NCBI GenBank assembly: GCA_016795365.1
Contig: JAEUHN010000032.1
Span: forward strand, 40,861-104,860
Direction of reading: 5' to 3'
From: Verrucomicrobiaceae bacterium
Lineage (GTDB): Bacteria; Verrucomicrobiota; Verrucomicrobiia; Verrucomicrobiales; Verrucomicrobiaceae
Length of the DNA: 64,000 nucleotides
Below, one piece after another: positions 33,782-43,640 of this stretch. The position numbers and the translations under genes were made by a program. The notes under the pieces are model-generated. The model ran no database searches and had not been told where the DNA came from. It was given only the letters and a program-made list of their open reading frames with translations. Each line of letters opens with the position of its first letter. Position 1 is the stretch's first letter.

Positions 33782-36700
33782 TTATAGCCTTGACGCCAGC
33801 TCGCAATAGGTGTCGCCTCGATCTATGATGCCAGTAATCTCTTTTGCTAACGCAGCTTGGCATTGTGCATCCCCGTTACACCGGTTCGCTTTCGCACGTA
33901 GGCACTGCTCGTGAATGCGAAAAGCATGACACTCCTGAGCGGCAATATTTCGGTCCGAGCGATCATCGAACTCAGGACGGTTTGCACACCCTCCATCATC
34001 TGGGCAGGAGATGTCGTCGAAATGGTCCTTCTCGTGCTCAATCATGCATTCGTTAATGATTGCGACGGCTTGCGCATTGCCATCGGGCCCTGCTGATCCC
34101 CCAGACTTTGCAATGCAAGCATACTTCTGACCATTGCAACAAACTACAACCGCGTATGTAATCATCCCAGCAGGATCATTAATCGGGCTGTTTGAAAGGA
34201 ATTCGCCACATGGATCAGAGCAATCCTTCAGCCCCATAAAGTCGATTGTAGTTACACCCCTATTTGTGGTGAATGCATAAATGTTGATGCCGCCAAAAAA
34301 ATCTGATGGATCTCGCGATGGCCATCTCCCCAACTCTGGCGAGTAATATCTGAAGCCGTAGAACGCCAGTCCACTATCGAGCTCGATGGGCTTGGTGCTG
34401 AAACGATATGGATTGAGGTATGCCCCGCTTCCCACCGATGATAGCGTCTTGCCAAACGCATCATAACTGTAGCGGGCCGTTGTCTCAGCTCCAGCATTGG
34501 TCAAGAGGATGACATTGCCATTCGAGTCATAGGCGAACCAGTCCGATGGTGGTCCCACCTTTGCATCGCCCAGCAGCGGGGATGAGCTCTTGGGCGTTAA
34601 TGAAGCACTCGTTTTGTCAGTAGTCTTGGGAGCAGAGGAGAGCTGCTGCCGCCGTGTGAGCAGCAAACCGCCAATACCGCCAGCTCCCTGGAGAGTGCGG
34701 CTGAGGTCTTCGCCCCAGATGAGCGTCAGTGAAAGAATCGGCGAGCTGGATTGGGGAGGTTGGGCGCGATACTCGGCGATCACGTTCCAGCCATCATGGA
34801 CGAAGTGCGTCAGCGTGCCGTCGGATTCAAGCCTTGCGACTCGGCGGTGGAGGGGGTCATACCTGAACTTCGTTATCTTGGATGCTTGCTTTTGGTCGTC
34901 CGATTTGGTTTCGACGGAGAGGAGGTGGATGTCCGCATCCCAGGTGTAGGTGTTCTTGGTATCTTTGAGCAGGTTGCCGTTCTTGTCGTAATCGGGCTCC
35001 ACCACGATGGAGGCAGACGGTGTGGCCAATTGCGTGTATTGATTGGCTTCGTTGCTCTGGTAGCTCGTCTTGGTGCCGTCGATGTCCTGGTGCTCTTTGC
35101 GATTGCCTGCTGGGTCGTAGGCGAAGGTTTGCTGGGGCTGGATGCTAGATGCTTGATCCTGGTTGCTGGATACCTTTGGCGCGGCGTTGGGATTGACGAG
35201 AAGTTGCAGCGGCTTGCTTTGATCGAAGGCTTGCTGGTAAGCAGCAGCGATAACCTGCCCGGCAGGGTCATAGGCGAAAAGGTCAGCGGTGCCGTCACCT
35301 TTGAGGCGGGCGGTGCGGCGGTCGCGGTTGTCATAGCGGCTTGTCTCGCTGAACAGCTCGGTGCCGCCGGGGCTGAGGTGGCTGATCTTTTCCAAGCGAC
35401 CTGCGGCATCGTAGATTTTGACGGTCTTTACGCCATTGGCATGGAGGAGTTCGGCGACCTGACCATTAGGGCGGCGGGTGTAGGTGGCTAGCGTTCTCGG
35501 TTCAGGGTTCGCGGTTCCCGGTTGTGGCTGAGATTTGGCTTGGCCTTGGTTATCGGAACGGACAGGCCCGTCTGCGCTCCTCTCAGTCACTTGGGCAAGT
35601 TCGCCACGATTGCTGTAACGGTAACCAATCTGGGTGCCCTCGGGGTAGGTGATGGCAGCAAGGCGGCCATCGGGATCGTAGTCGTAAGACACTTTGTAGC
35701 TGGATACCGGCTGCTTGGGCTCGGCCAACTGAGCGCTGATGTTCTGGGTTTCAGACTCGATCTTCCCATTGGGTGTGTAGGCACGTTCGATGGTAGCGCT
35801 GTCGTTTTTGGCGGTGAGCAGGTGGCCGGCAGCGTCATAGGTGTAATCGATGGGCTCTGACTTATTGTTCTTCCATCGCACCGTGAGAAGGCGGCCCCGC
35901 AGGTCGTAAGTGTGGATAGCCGCGGTGCCGTCGGGCCGTGTTTTGCTGACAAGCTGGCCAGCGGCATCATGCTCATAGAGTTCCAGGGTTTTGTCGGGAT
36001 AGACCTTGCTCTCCAGCTTGCCGCGCGGGTCATAGGTCCAGCGGGTGACGTTGTTGCGTGCATCGGTGAGAGTGATGAGACGGCCATCAGGATCATAGCC
36101 GTATTTCACGCTGTCGCCTTTGGCGTCCTTGGTCTCGATCAACTGGCCTGCGGCGTCGGTCACCCGAGTCTCGGTGGTGCCATCTGGGAAGGTGGTGGTC
36201 TGGGCGCGTGCATTGGCGGTGGGATCGGCCCCGCAGCACGGGGGATTACCACTGGCACCAGCGTTGCTGGCGTAGCCATAGCGCCACACACGGCCTAGGG
36301 CATCGGTGGTGGAAACGCGGCGGTTGCGCGCGTCGAATGCGTGCTTGGTCACCTTGCCCGTGGGATCGGTGGTTTCGATCTCATTGCCCACGGCATCGAA
36401 CGTGTGCCTCGTGATGGAGGGAGCCACGGAAAGCACTGGGGAGAGAGAAGGTTTGTCGGCCCCTACGATCTGGGTGATGCGGCGGCCCGCAGTATCGTAT
36501 TCGGCGCGATTGATCACTCCCGCAGCAGACTGCGTGCCCGTGGGCCGATGCAGCGCAGCGGACGCTGGGGTTTCAAAGAGCTGTGTCGTGGTGTTTCCGG
36601 AGGGATCAGTCGTGGTGAGCAGATTGCCCCACGCGTCGTAGCTGCGCTTGGTCAAATGCCCCAGTTCATCCGTCTCCGCGATGAGCTGCCCTGCGGCATC

Positions 36701-38773
36701 GTAGGCGTAGCTGCGTTTGGCTTGGTCCGGGAAAATCATAGAAGTGCGGCGACCAGCGACATCATACTGGAATTGCGTGGCTCTGCCAAGCGGGTCGGTG
36801 GTCTTGATCAGGTTGCCAGCGGCATCATAGGTGTGCCGGGTGGTGGCTGCCTGCGGGGTGCCGAAGGCGATGGTCTCCTCGATCAGGTGTTTGTCTGGAT
36901 CATAGTGCCGGGCGATTTGCCGACCACTGGGGAGCGTGACGAGAGTGGGCATGGAGGACGCATTACAGGCAGAACATCCGGTGGCCCCATGCTTCACCTC
37001 ATAGCTGTAGTGGGTGGTGCGGTCCAAGGCATCGGTGCGACTCGTCACGCGCCCGAATGCGTCGTATTCTGTGCGGTTGGTGTTCCCCTCTGCATCGGTA
37101 ACGGTGGCCAGCCGACCCTGTAGATTGTAGGTGCGCTTTTCAGTCTCGTGGCCATCGGGGGCCAGCGTGCGAACGAGCCGGTTGCCACGGTCATACTCAA
37201 AGGTCCAGGTGTGGCCGAGAGCATTGGTGGTTTTAATGCGATTACCGCGCGTATCGAATTCGTCTTTGGTCACGTTGCCTAGCGCATCCATCGTTGTCGT
37301 GCGATTACCTTCCTGGTCATAACCATAAGTGGTCTTGTTGCCCAGGGAATCCGTGCGCGATTCCAAGCGACCCGTTTTAGTGTAGGTCAGTGTCTCCATA
37401 ACCACTCCTCCCGATCCAACCGACTGCGTGCGACGATTTCGATTGTCGTAAACGTATTGTGTTTTGTGACCAAGCGCGTCTGTGGAAGTAACAAGGTTAC
37501 CTTTCCTGTCATACTCTTCGACCGCCTTCGCGCCTGTGGCGTCTGTTCGGAAATGTGTCTTGATCCCTGTATGAACAGAATTGCCCCAAAGGACGTAGGC
37601 ATGGGTTGTCTTGTGGCTCAAGGCGTCGGTTTCCTCGGTCAGATTCCCCTTGTCATCATACCCCGCCCGGTAGGTGACAACGGGATCTGGATTACCAGCG
37701 TATAGCCGGGTGATGGAATCTACCTTCCCTTTTGCCGGACCTGCGGTAAGTTTCTGGCGAATCGTTGTGGTTCCCTCAGCGGAAACAAATTCAACTCGGC
37801 CTGTATTTTGTGAATCATCAAAGTAGCTCTCTATTTCACCTGCTGGACCTGTGCGGATGGTGCGAATCGCCTTGCCTACCACCTCATATTTGTAGGACCA
37901 GATACCATCACTCACCAGGCGCTTCGTGCTTGGGTTCCATGACAATGTTCTTTGAACCAAGTCGCGGGAGGTGATCGAGATCACGGAATTGCGCTCTGCA
38001 TCCTCAGAATAGCCATAGGTCTCGTTGGAGGAATCGGGGAGCGTGACGGACGAAAGCCGCTTCTGTGCATCGTAGCCGAGTGTGGTGGAGCGAACGCCAA
38101 ATGGTGTATTCACCTCAAAACCTGTCACAAGTCCCGTAGCCGGATCACGCGCCACCTTGAGTCCCACTGTGCCTGGTGCTGTGGTGGGTTTTTGCCCAGG
38201 TTTTGATGTGGTGACCTGCTCCACAACACTCAACAACTTGCCATCCTCTGCTCGTTCCCAAATCAACGTGCGACCAGAATCGGTGCGGAGACGAACAAGC
38301 AAGCCGCCTTCATGATATTCCAACTCCCAACCATCTTCTCTTCTAACGATCAGATGGCGATCCCGAAAGATGGCAGTCCACTCCCCGTCGGGGGTTGAAA
38401 AACGTCCGCCCCCCTTCTGCATTGGCAGAACCTTACCGCAGGGAAGCATGATTCGAATTGAATCAATGGTTTTAGCAACGATGGCAGCGTGCAGGGCGGG
38501 CGCACGCCACCCATCGCCTTTGGGACTGAAATCGGTCACATTCCCTGTGCGTGAAGTGTCAAAATGCAACCGGAGTGGCAGCGCCAACCCATCGCCAAAA
38601 TCAAAGTCTCCCACTTCCAACCAGTGCTCAGCAAATCCGTCTGCCGACGTTGGACCAATACCACCAGATGGTATCGAAAGGTCAACGGGAAGTGCCGAGG
38701 CCGAACTAATGCCCATCAAAATGGCGGAGATGATAGAAAATCGAATTCTCCACTGGTTACTTTCCTTTTTCAT
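33782..38773 (-). CDS. Full-length RHS/YD-repeat protein with putative zincin tip
   Basis: 1663 residues from MKKESNQWR with a signal peptide (ISAILMGISSASA). Residues from about 90 to 1400 hold dozens of YD repeats (GYDxxGRLxxxT type) that form the shell. The core (DWFAYDSNGNVILLTNAG, LAFYGFRYYSPELGRWPSRDP) ends near residue 1510, and the 140-residue tip contains HEKDH (about 1580-1584), an HExxH zinc motif, with AAQECHAF about 30 residues on as a possible third ligand. The tip is therefore a candidate metallopeptidase effector. It lies 43 nt downstream of the Ca-repeat surface protein and upstream of a small lipoprotein gene and five mini-RHS cassettes. Its core is more diverged from the cassettes than they are from each other. 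Confidence 0.92.
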   Translation of the reverse strand: MKKESNQWRIRFSIISAILMGISSASALPVDLSIPSGGIGPTSADGFAEHWLEVGDFDFGDGLALPLRLHFDTSRTGNVTDFSPKGDGWRAPALHAAIVAKTIDSIRIMLPCGKVLPMQKGGGRFSTPDGEWTAIFRDRHLIVRREDGWELEYHEGGLLVRLRTDSGRTLIWERAEDGKLLSVVEQVTTSKPGQKPTTAPGTVGLKVARDPATGLVTGFEVNTPFGVRSTTLGYDAQKRLSSVTLPDSSNETYGYSEDAERNSVISITSRDLVQRTLSWNPSTKRLVSDGIWSYKYEVVGKAIRTIRTGPAGEIESYFDDSQNTGRVEFVSAEGTTTIRQKLTAGPAKGKVDSITRLYAGNPDPVVTYRAGYDDKGNLTEETDALSHKTTHAYVLWGNSVHTGIKTHFRTDATGAKAVEEYDRKGNLVTSTDALGHKTQYVYDNRNRRTQSVGSGGVVMETLTYTKTGRLESRTDSLGNKTTYGYDQEGNRTTTMDALGNVTKDEFDTRGNRIKTTNALGHTWTFEYDRGNRLVRTLAPDGHETEKRTYNLQGRLATVTDAEGNTNRTEYDAFGRVTSRTDALDRTTHYSYEVKHGATGCSACNASSMPTLVTLPSGRQIARHYDPDKHLIEETIAFGTPQAATTRHTYDAAGNLIKTTDPLGRATQFQYDVAGRRTSMIFPDQAKRSYAYDAAGQLIAETDELGHLTKRSYDAWGNLLTTTDPSGNTTTQLFETPASAALHRPTGTQSAAGVINRAEYDTAGRRITQIVGADKPSLSPVLSVAPSITRHTFDAVGNEIETTDPTGKVTKHAFDARNRRVSTTDALGRVWRYGYASNAGASGNPPCCGADPTANARAQTTTFPDGTTETRVTDAAGQLIETKDAKGDSVKYGYDPDGRLITLTDARNNVTRWTYDPRGKLESKVYPDKTLELYEHDAAGQLVSKTRPDGTAAIHTYDLRGRLLTVRWKNNKSEPIDYTYDAAGHLLTAKNDSATIERAYTPNGKIESETQNISAQLAEPKQPVSSYKVSYDYDPDGRLAAITYPEGTQIGYRYSNRGELAQVTERSADGPVRSDNQGQAKSQPQPGTANPEPRTLATYTRRPNGQVAELLHANGVKTVKIYDAAGRLEKISHLSPGGTELFSETSRYDNRDRRTARLKGDGTADLFAYDPAGQVIAAAYQQAFDQSKPLQLLVNPNAAPKVSSNQDQASSIQPQQTFAYDPAGNRKEHQDIDGTKTSYQSNEANQYTQLATPSASIVVEPDYDKNGNLLKDTKNTYTWDADIHLLSVETKSDDQKQASKITKFRYDPLHRRVARLESDGTLTHFVHDGWNVIAEYRAQPPQSSSPILSLTLIWGEDLSRTLQGAGGIGGLLLTRRQQLSSAPKTTDKTSASLTPKSSSPLLGDAKVGPPSDWFAYDSNGNVILLTNAGAETTARYSYDAFGKTLSSVGSGAYLNPYRFSTKPIELDSGLAFYGFRYYSPELGRWPSRDPSDFFGGINIYAFTTNRGVTTIDFMGLKDCSDPCGEFLSNSPINDPAGMITYAVVVCCNGQKYACIAKSGGSAGPDGNAQAVAIINECMIEHEKDHFDDISCPDDGGCANRPEFDDRSDRNIAAQECHAFRIHEQCLRAKANRCNGDAQCQAALAKEITGIIDRGDTYCELASRL

Positions 38774-38816
38774 GCGCTGATCTTGAAGCTTGAGGATTCC
38801 GCTCGTGCCAAAACTC

Positions 38817-41800
38817 TTATTCACTTTCGGGCAGCTCACATTGCTGACTTTGTTCGTAACAACTGCAATCCAACACCATTCCGGTGCAAGCACATACAGG
38901 CGAGCCGTCGGGGTTCGTCACGCCCACTCCTGAGCAAGTGCAGCTCGTAGGATCACCGTCTGGATCACAGGCACAACCGACTCCACCACATGCTTGCGCA
39001 CACGTTCCTTCGCCTGAAGGGCAGGTGCATGGGGGGCCACCACCACAGGGTGAGCCAGTGCATGTGCAGCCCTGGCCTTGACATGTGATCCCACCGCAAC
39101 TGCAACCGGAAGTCCCTCCACAAATGGAGGGCTGAGATCCACCGCAGGCACAGCCGCTGCCGACACAGACCAGACCGCCGCAGCTACAGCTGCCGCCGCC
39201 ACCTCCAGTGCATGCGGCACTTTGCGCCCCGCCACAAGAGCAAATGTCAACCGCACAAGAACTACCCCCGCAACTGCACGTCACATTCTGTATTAACCAT
39301 CCCCAGTTTATCAGCGTGGTTGCGGAAGGGGATTCGCTCCCGCTAAAGAGATTGAGATGCCCGGAAAGCAAACTGATCAGGGATGTTTTGAGAGAGCCGT
39401 CAACCTCCCAGTTATCCACATTTCGTGGGTCAGTCCCAAGCAGCATGAGCTCATCCACGTTGCCAACTCCATCACCATCCCAGTCGTTTTCGGGAGTGCT
39501 TATGGAAGGGTCATTGTGGGCGCTGGCGTCAGCATGGTAGTGGGCTAGGGATGAACTAAATGATGGTCCGTTCGCAAACGAGTGGTAGGTCGCCGGATCA
39601 CACGCTTGATTCAACGGCACACCCCAAACATACTTTTCCACGTTAAACAAAAGGTCATTCGCCCTCGACTCAGCAGCATCTCGCCAATTGTGCGGGTCCA
39701 GGCCGTTCAGAACCTCATAAACGTCGGGCATACGGTCTTGATCGCTGTCAAGGGAGGTATTCATCGGATTAATCAACCAAGATACTATCCACGATAGATA
39801 GGCCGCAGGGTCTGTCGGGCCGGAAAACTGCTTCGAGTAATTGTAAGCCTGCAAGTAGCTGATGCTGTCTGAACGCAAATTACTTGAATCATTGGACAGG
39901 TTCCGATCAAGGATGCCTGTCGCCACTTCGATCCAATCGGGAATACCGTCACCATCGGTGTCATTGCCATTGTAGGGGTCGACTGGCAGCGGATCGGCTG
40001 GATCTGGAATCCCATCACCATCACTGTCTGACCACAATCCCTGGTAGTCGGTAGGGGTTACAGGCCAGGCCACGTCTGCCACCAAGATGGTCGTAGCCTC
40101 TTCAGGCCATGTATAATGGGTGTTGTTATAATGGTCATCGGGATAGGTGTCCACATCGTCAGGAATAGTGTCACCATCCATATCTGCAGTGACGTTCGCC
40201 CGATGCCAACCAGAGAGCCCGCCGGGATAATATTGCCCTTCCCAGTAGCAGGGGCCAGAATGCCATTGCGAGCTGTTGTTGGCTGCGCTCAGTGGATAAG
40301 GATCGGCACCGTCGGGAATACTGTCACCGTCTGGGTCATTGAAGCCCATCCCGGGGTAGCGCCCGCTTTCAAAGGTAACCGACTCGCCATTGATGATGAA
40401 GGGCCCCCCGCCATTCCATTGGAAGGTCACGATGCCGTTCAACCAGTTGCCTTTGTTGGACGGGTAAGGGTCAATCTGGTTTGGAATCTGGTCTCCGTCG
40501 GAGTCCGAGAAACCTTCGTGGACCGTTTGATTGGTTGGGTGACTCGACTGGGGAGCCGAACTCCTTCTGGGGTCATAAGATGGTAGCCACTGCCAAGTGC
40601 TGTTAATGAGCCACTGGTAGTCGTAAACGCTCGCATACGAATCCGGACCGGTGCTGGCACGCACCCACTGAGGCCCAATCCAAGTAGGCACGCCGTCGAT
40701 AGTAAAAGTGGAACCCGGAAACCAGAAATTTCCATTCAGATTGTCCTGTGGATATGAATCGACCGTGTTCGGAATACCATCTCCGTCGTCATCCCGAAAA
40801 CTATCCGCCATCGTTACCGAGCCTCCGCAGTTCCCCCTCACCCAACCCGCTTCCAGTTCCTGGTCTTCACCATTGATCAGAGCTGTGCCACCAGTAAACC
40901 AGAAGCTATTGTTATTGATGTCCAGAGGGTAAGGATCGGCCTGGACTGGGATACCGTCACCATCAGCGTCGTTCCAGACATAGGCCGAACTCATAGGATC
41001 AACGGACGCTGGAACCCATTTTTCATTAACGGCTGTCAATTGACCGTCGACTGAAAATGTGCCGCCCTGAAACCAAAGCGAACGATTGCCAGCTTCATCT
41101 GGATAGGGGTCCAAGGCGTCTGGAATACCATCGCCGTCCGCATCAAGGTTTTCCCACCCAGGCAATCCTGGGTAGTTTTTCGTTACCCACTGCTGCCACT
41201 GGCCATCCACCATAAAGGTCCCTCCACCCCACAGGAAGGTGCAACCGTTCACGACCGTCCCTGGGTAGGGATCTATTGCATCTGGGAGACCGTCGCCATC
41301 GGTGTCCAGAGAGAAATCTGGAGATCCGTCGGCCAAAATACCGCGAGCCTCCACCCGCTGTCCAGTAGAGTTCTGATAGGCATCTGGGTTGCCATCGCCA
41401 TCATCGTCAATCCATTCGATGATATGATATGAAACGTAGTCACACGGTGGAAATGTGTTGTAACTGCCATTTAACCACACCGCTCCGCCATCCCAATGGA
41501 GAATCGTCGCACCAGCCATGGCCTCGGTGATCGCATTATCTGGAATGGGTGTGCCGTCGGATAGTTGCTGTCCGTTGGTGAAGGTCGCAGGCTTCCAGTA
41601 GTATCCTTCGCGGAAGTTCAGAGGCACCGTCTTCGTGATCGTGACTCCGTTTCGTTGAATCTGGACTGGAAGGGTTGCCTTCCCCCCTTTGAAATAGAAT
41701 CTGGTCAAGTTTACATCCACATTCTCGCCGAAATCGGGATATGGATCAATGGCGTCAGGAATCTGGTCCTCATCGCTGTCGGTGGCAGGTAAATAGCCCG

Positions 41801-42626
41801 TCCAAATGATGACGTTATCGACATCGGGGTTGGCGTGCCACATCCCATCGTCACAGTAGAACTTCTCGACCTCATCAATATAGTGACCACCACCCTGCCA
41901 GAGCATCGAGTTGTTGCTGTTCGAGCTAGCATACGGGTCGATGTCATCTGGAATGCCATCGCTATCCGCGTCGGCTTTCGGGTGGGCGTTTTTTGCAGTT
42001 GACGAAACAGTTCCAGCATCATGCCAAGCTCCTTCGACATACACTTGTCTTTTGCCGTCAATTAGAAACTCATCTGAGACGGAGAGGAAGAGGTAGTCAT
42101 CATTTCCATTATTGGGATCATTCAAGACAGGGTCAACGTCATCTGGAATGCCGTCATGATCCGCATCCAAGCTCGTATGATATCGAATCGTGCTGGTCGG
42201 CAATTCGCCATTGCCTGGGACCATATGCCAAGCACCCCCTGCATAATATTTTTCAGTCCCCTGAATCCAATAAACGTTGCCCTCAGTCCATTCCGCGATA
42301 CCACCCAGAAGTGCCGACAGGAACTGCCCATACCATACATTTGGTCCAGTCGGGTTCCCGTCTGCATCCGTCGGCTGAGACGTGTCGGGCTCAACCTCTG
42401 GTTCGCCAGCGACGGATACCCAATAACCAGGTAAGCCCGTCGTCGCATCTGGCACCCATACTGCTCGAACGGTATTGAACGGGTTAAGAACCCAGACAAC
42501 AAGCGTGATCAATTGCAGCCAGCGGCCAAAATTGCTGCGGAACTTGCTTAGCAACGAGCGTGGGCGAGGATCAAATCTTGTTACGCTAAATCGCTTACTC
42601 TTTATAGCTTCTAGATCACTGTTCAT
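38817..42626 (-). CDS. Large exported protein with Ca-binding (TSP3-like) repeats and Cys-rich C-terminus
   Basis: 1269 residues. After a basic N-terminus, a hydrophobic export segment (LQLITLVVWVLNPFNTVRA) is followed by about fifteen repeats with DxDxDGIPDxxDPYP, the calcium-binding loop of thrombospondin type 3 repeats, alternating with WxxG...W strands. The last 170 residues are Gly/Cys-rich (CSCGG repeated), probably disulfide-rich. It likely sits on the cell surface. It is the first gene of the RHS transcript and could serve as an adhesin or as the platform on which RHS proteins are displayed; this is inferred from position. Confidence 0.82.
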   Translation of the reverse strand: MNSDLEAIKSKRFSVTRFDPRPRSLLSKFRSNFGRWLQLITLVVWVLNPFNTVRAVWVPDATTGLPGYWVSVAGEPEVEPDTSQPTDADGNPTGPNVWYGQFLSALLGGIAEWTEGNVYWIQGTEKYYAGGAWHMVPGNGELPTSTIRYHTSLDADHDGIPDDVDPVLNDPNNGNDDYLFLSVSDEFLIDGKRQVYVEGAWHDAGTVSSTAKNAHPKADADSDGIPDDIDPYASSNSNNSMLWQGGGHYIDEVEKFYCDDGMWHANPDVDNVIIWTGYLPATDSDEDQIPDAIDPYPDFGENVDVNLTRFYFKGGKATLPVQIQRNGVTITKTVPLNFREGYYWKPATFTNGQQLSDGTPIPDNAITEAMAGATILHWDGGAVWLNGSYNTFPPCDYVSYHIIEWIDDDGDGNPDAYQNSTGQRVEARGILADGSPDFSLDTDGDGLPDAIDPYPGTVVNGCTFLWGGGTFMVDGQWQQWVTKNYPGLPGWENLDADGDGIPDALDPYPDEAGNRSLWFQGGTFSVDGQLTAVNEKWVPASVDPMSSAYVWNDADGDGIPVQADPYPLDINNNSFWFTGGTALINGEDQELEAGWVRGNCGGSVTMADSFRDDDGDGIPNTVDSYPQDNLNGNFWFPGSTFTIDGVPTWIGPQWVRASTGPDSYASVYDYQWLINSTWQWLPSYDPRRSSAPQSSHPTNQTVHEGFSDSDGDQIPNQIDPYPSNKGNWLNGIVTFQWNGGGPFIINGESVTFESGRYPGMGFNDPDGDSIPDGADPYPLSAANNSSQWHSGPCYWEGQYYPGGLSGWHRANVTADMDGDTIPDDVDTYPDDHYNNTHYTWPEEATTILVADVAWPVTPTDYQGLWSDSDGDGIPDPADPLPVDPYNGNDTDGDGIPDWIEVATGILDRNLSNDSSNLRSDSISYLQAYNYSKQFSGPTDPAAYLSWIVSWLINPMNTSLDSDQDRMPDVYEVLNGLDPHNWRDAAESRANDLLFNVEKYVWGVPLNQACDPATYHSFANGPSFSSSLAHYHADASAHNDPSISTPENDWDGDGVGNVDELMLLGTDPRNVDNWEVDGSLKTSLISLLSGHLNLFSGSESPSATTLINWGWLIQNVTCSCGGSSCAVDICSCGGAQSAACTGGGGGSCSCGGLVCVGSGCACGGSQPSICGGTSGCSCGGITCQGQGCTCTGSPCGGGPPCTCPSGEGTCAQACGGVGCACDPDGDPTSCTCSGVGVTNPDGSPVCACTGMVLDCSCYEQSQQCELPESE

Positions 42627-42803
42627 GATAATAAGTTACTTGGGGAAATTGAAGCGTATCTTTCCAACAACAATATCAGCTTTGTCAGGATCAAAGCTCA
42701 TGAGCAAGCCTAATTTTAACTGAATCAATCCCTACTCGTTTTCAGACAGCCTAGACTGAAGTGGACGTCATCGTTCGGCCAGCGTTGCTACTGAACGTGC
42801 TGG

Positions 42804-42968
42804 CTACCCATTCCAACGGGAGGTGTCCCGTAAAGCCCTTGCGAATCCGCTCCGCACGTCCCACTGCGAGCAATCCCGCCATTCTTCGGCTCGGGGGACA
42901 AACCCTCCTCTCACCGCCAAACGGCCAGCTTGCTTCTTGCCTCTCTCTTGGACCAAACCTCCCCCATG
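42804..42968. repeat. Interspersed duplication copy A
   Basis: About 165 bp aligning with 44891-45055 at roughly 80 percent by eye: ACGGGAxxTGTCCCGT hairpin, GCGAATCxGCTCCGCAC, CAATCCCGCCATTC, CACCGCCAAACGGCCAGCTT and TCTTGGACCAAACCTCC. Non-coding on inspection. Confidence 0.7.
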
Positions 42969-42984
42969 CCGGATCGGCGCAAAC

Positions 42985-43266
42985 CGAATCTCCACTCGCT
43001 TATCGAGTGCTGCCGCAATCCGGGTTAGCATCGCTATTGGGTGCCCTTCGTAGTCGGCATCTTCCAATCGGCTGATCACCGAACCGTGGTTCCCACCATC
43101 TTCGCAGGCTGCCACTGAGTCAGCCCTGCTTTGGTGCGTAGCTTGTAGATTCTCCGTGCTACAGCATGTTTGGCGAACGCCTGTTCTACTCCGCTTTCCT
43201 CTCTGGCGTGTTGAAATACCGTCGATCCACGATTTCGAGGGCGTCACTTGCGGTCTTCTTTTTCAT
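42985..43266 (-). pseudogene. Decayed XRE-family antitoxin
   Basis: Starts MKKKTASDALEIVDRRYFNTPERKAE then a stop. A later segment in another frame reads IYKLRTKAGLTQWQPAKMVGTT, and after a further shift VISRLEDADYEGHPIAMLTRIAAALDKRVEIRF. Together these are the parts of a HigA-type antitoxin broken by a nonsense codon and at least two frameshifts. No intact partner toxin is left. It lies directly downstream of an intact antitoxin of a different family. Confidence 0.8.
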
Positions 43267-43298
43267 AGCTTCCGGTAGGTAGGCGCTGATCCATGGTG

Positions 43299-43640
43299 CT
43301 AATGGACAGTTGCCTGCTGATGCACACGTTTGAAGCTCATTCGCAGTCCTAGACTTCCCAGCACACTCTGAAATGTTCTGAGTCGCGGATTACCTTCTGG
43401 TGAAAGTGCTTGGTGCAACGCTTGCCGACTGATCGCTGTCTTTCTTGCCAGTTCGGTCAATCCTCCATGTGCTTGCGCAACCAGCCGCAGCGTGTCGAGG
43501 AGGGCATCAACATCGTTGTCAGTTTCAAATTCCTTGAGCGCCAGCTTCATCGCATAGTCAGCACGTTTCGGGTCTTTGAATCCCTCTAGCCGAATAGCGT
43601 CCAGTGAGATTCCATTGCTCTTGTTGTGTGTCTTTTTCAT
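43299..43640 (-). CDS. HigA-like addiction-module antidote (HTH)
   Basis: 113 residues from MKKTHNKSN. The C-terminal part is an HTH (GGLTELARKTAISRQALHQALSPEGNPRLRTFQSVLGSLGLRMSF) typical of the probable-addiction-module-antidote family; the N-terminal part (DAIRLEGFKDPKRADYAMKLALKEF) would contact the toxin. Start overlaps the toxin stop by 4 nt (ATGA). The toxin-first gene order fits HigBA. Probably represses its own operon. Confidence 0.88.
   Translation of the reverse strand: MKKTHNKSNGISLDAIRLEGFKDPKRADYAMKLALKEFETDNDVDALLDTLRLVAQAHGGLTELARKTAISRQALHQALSPEGNPRLRTFQSVLGSLGLRMSFKRVHQQATVH

Noticed and set aside
34751..37123. Long plus-strand frames within the RHS gene
   Set aside because: They mirror the YD-repeat codons of the minus-strand RHS gene and have no independent support.
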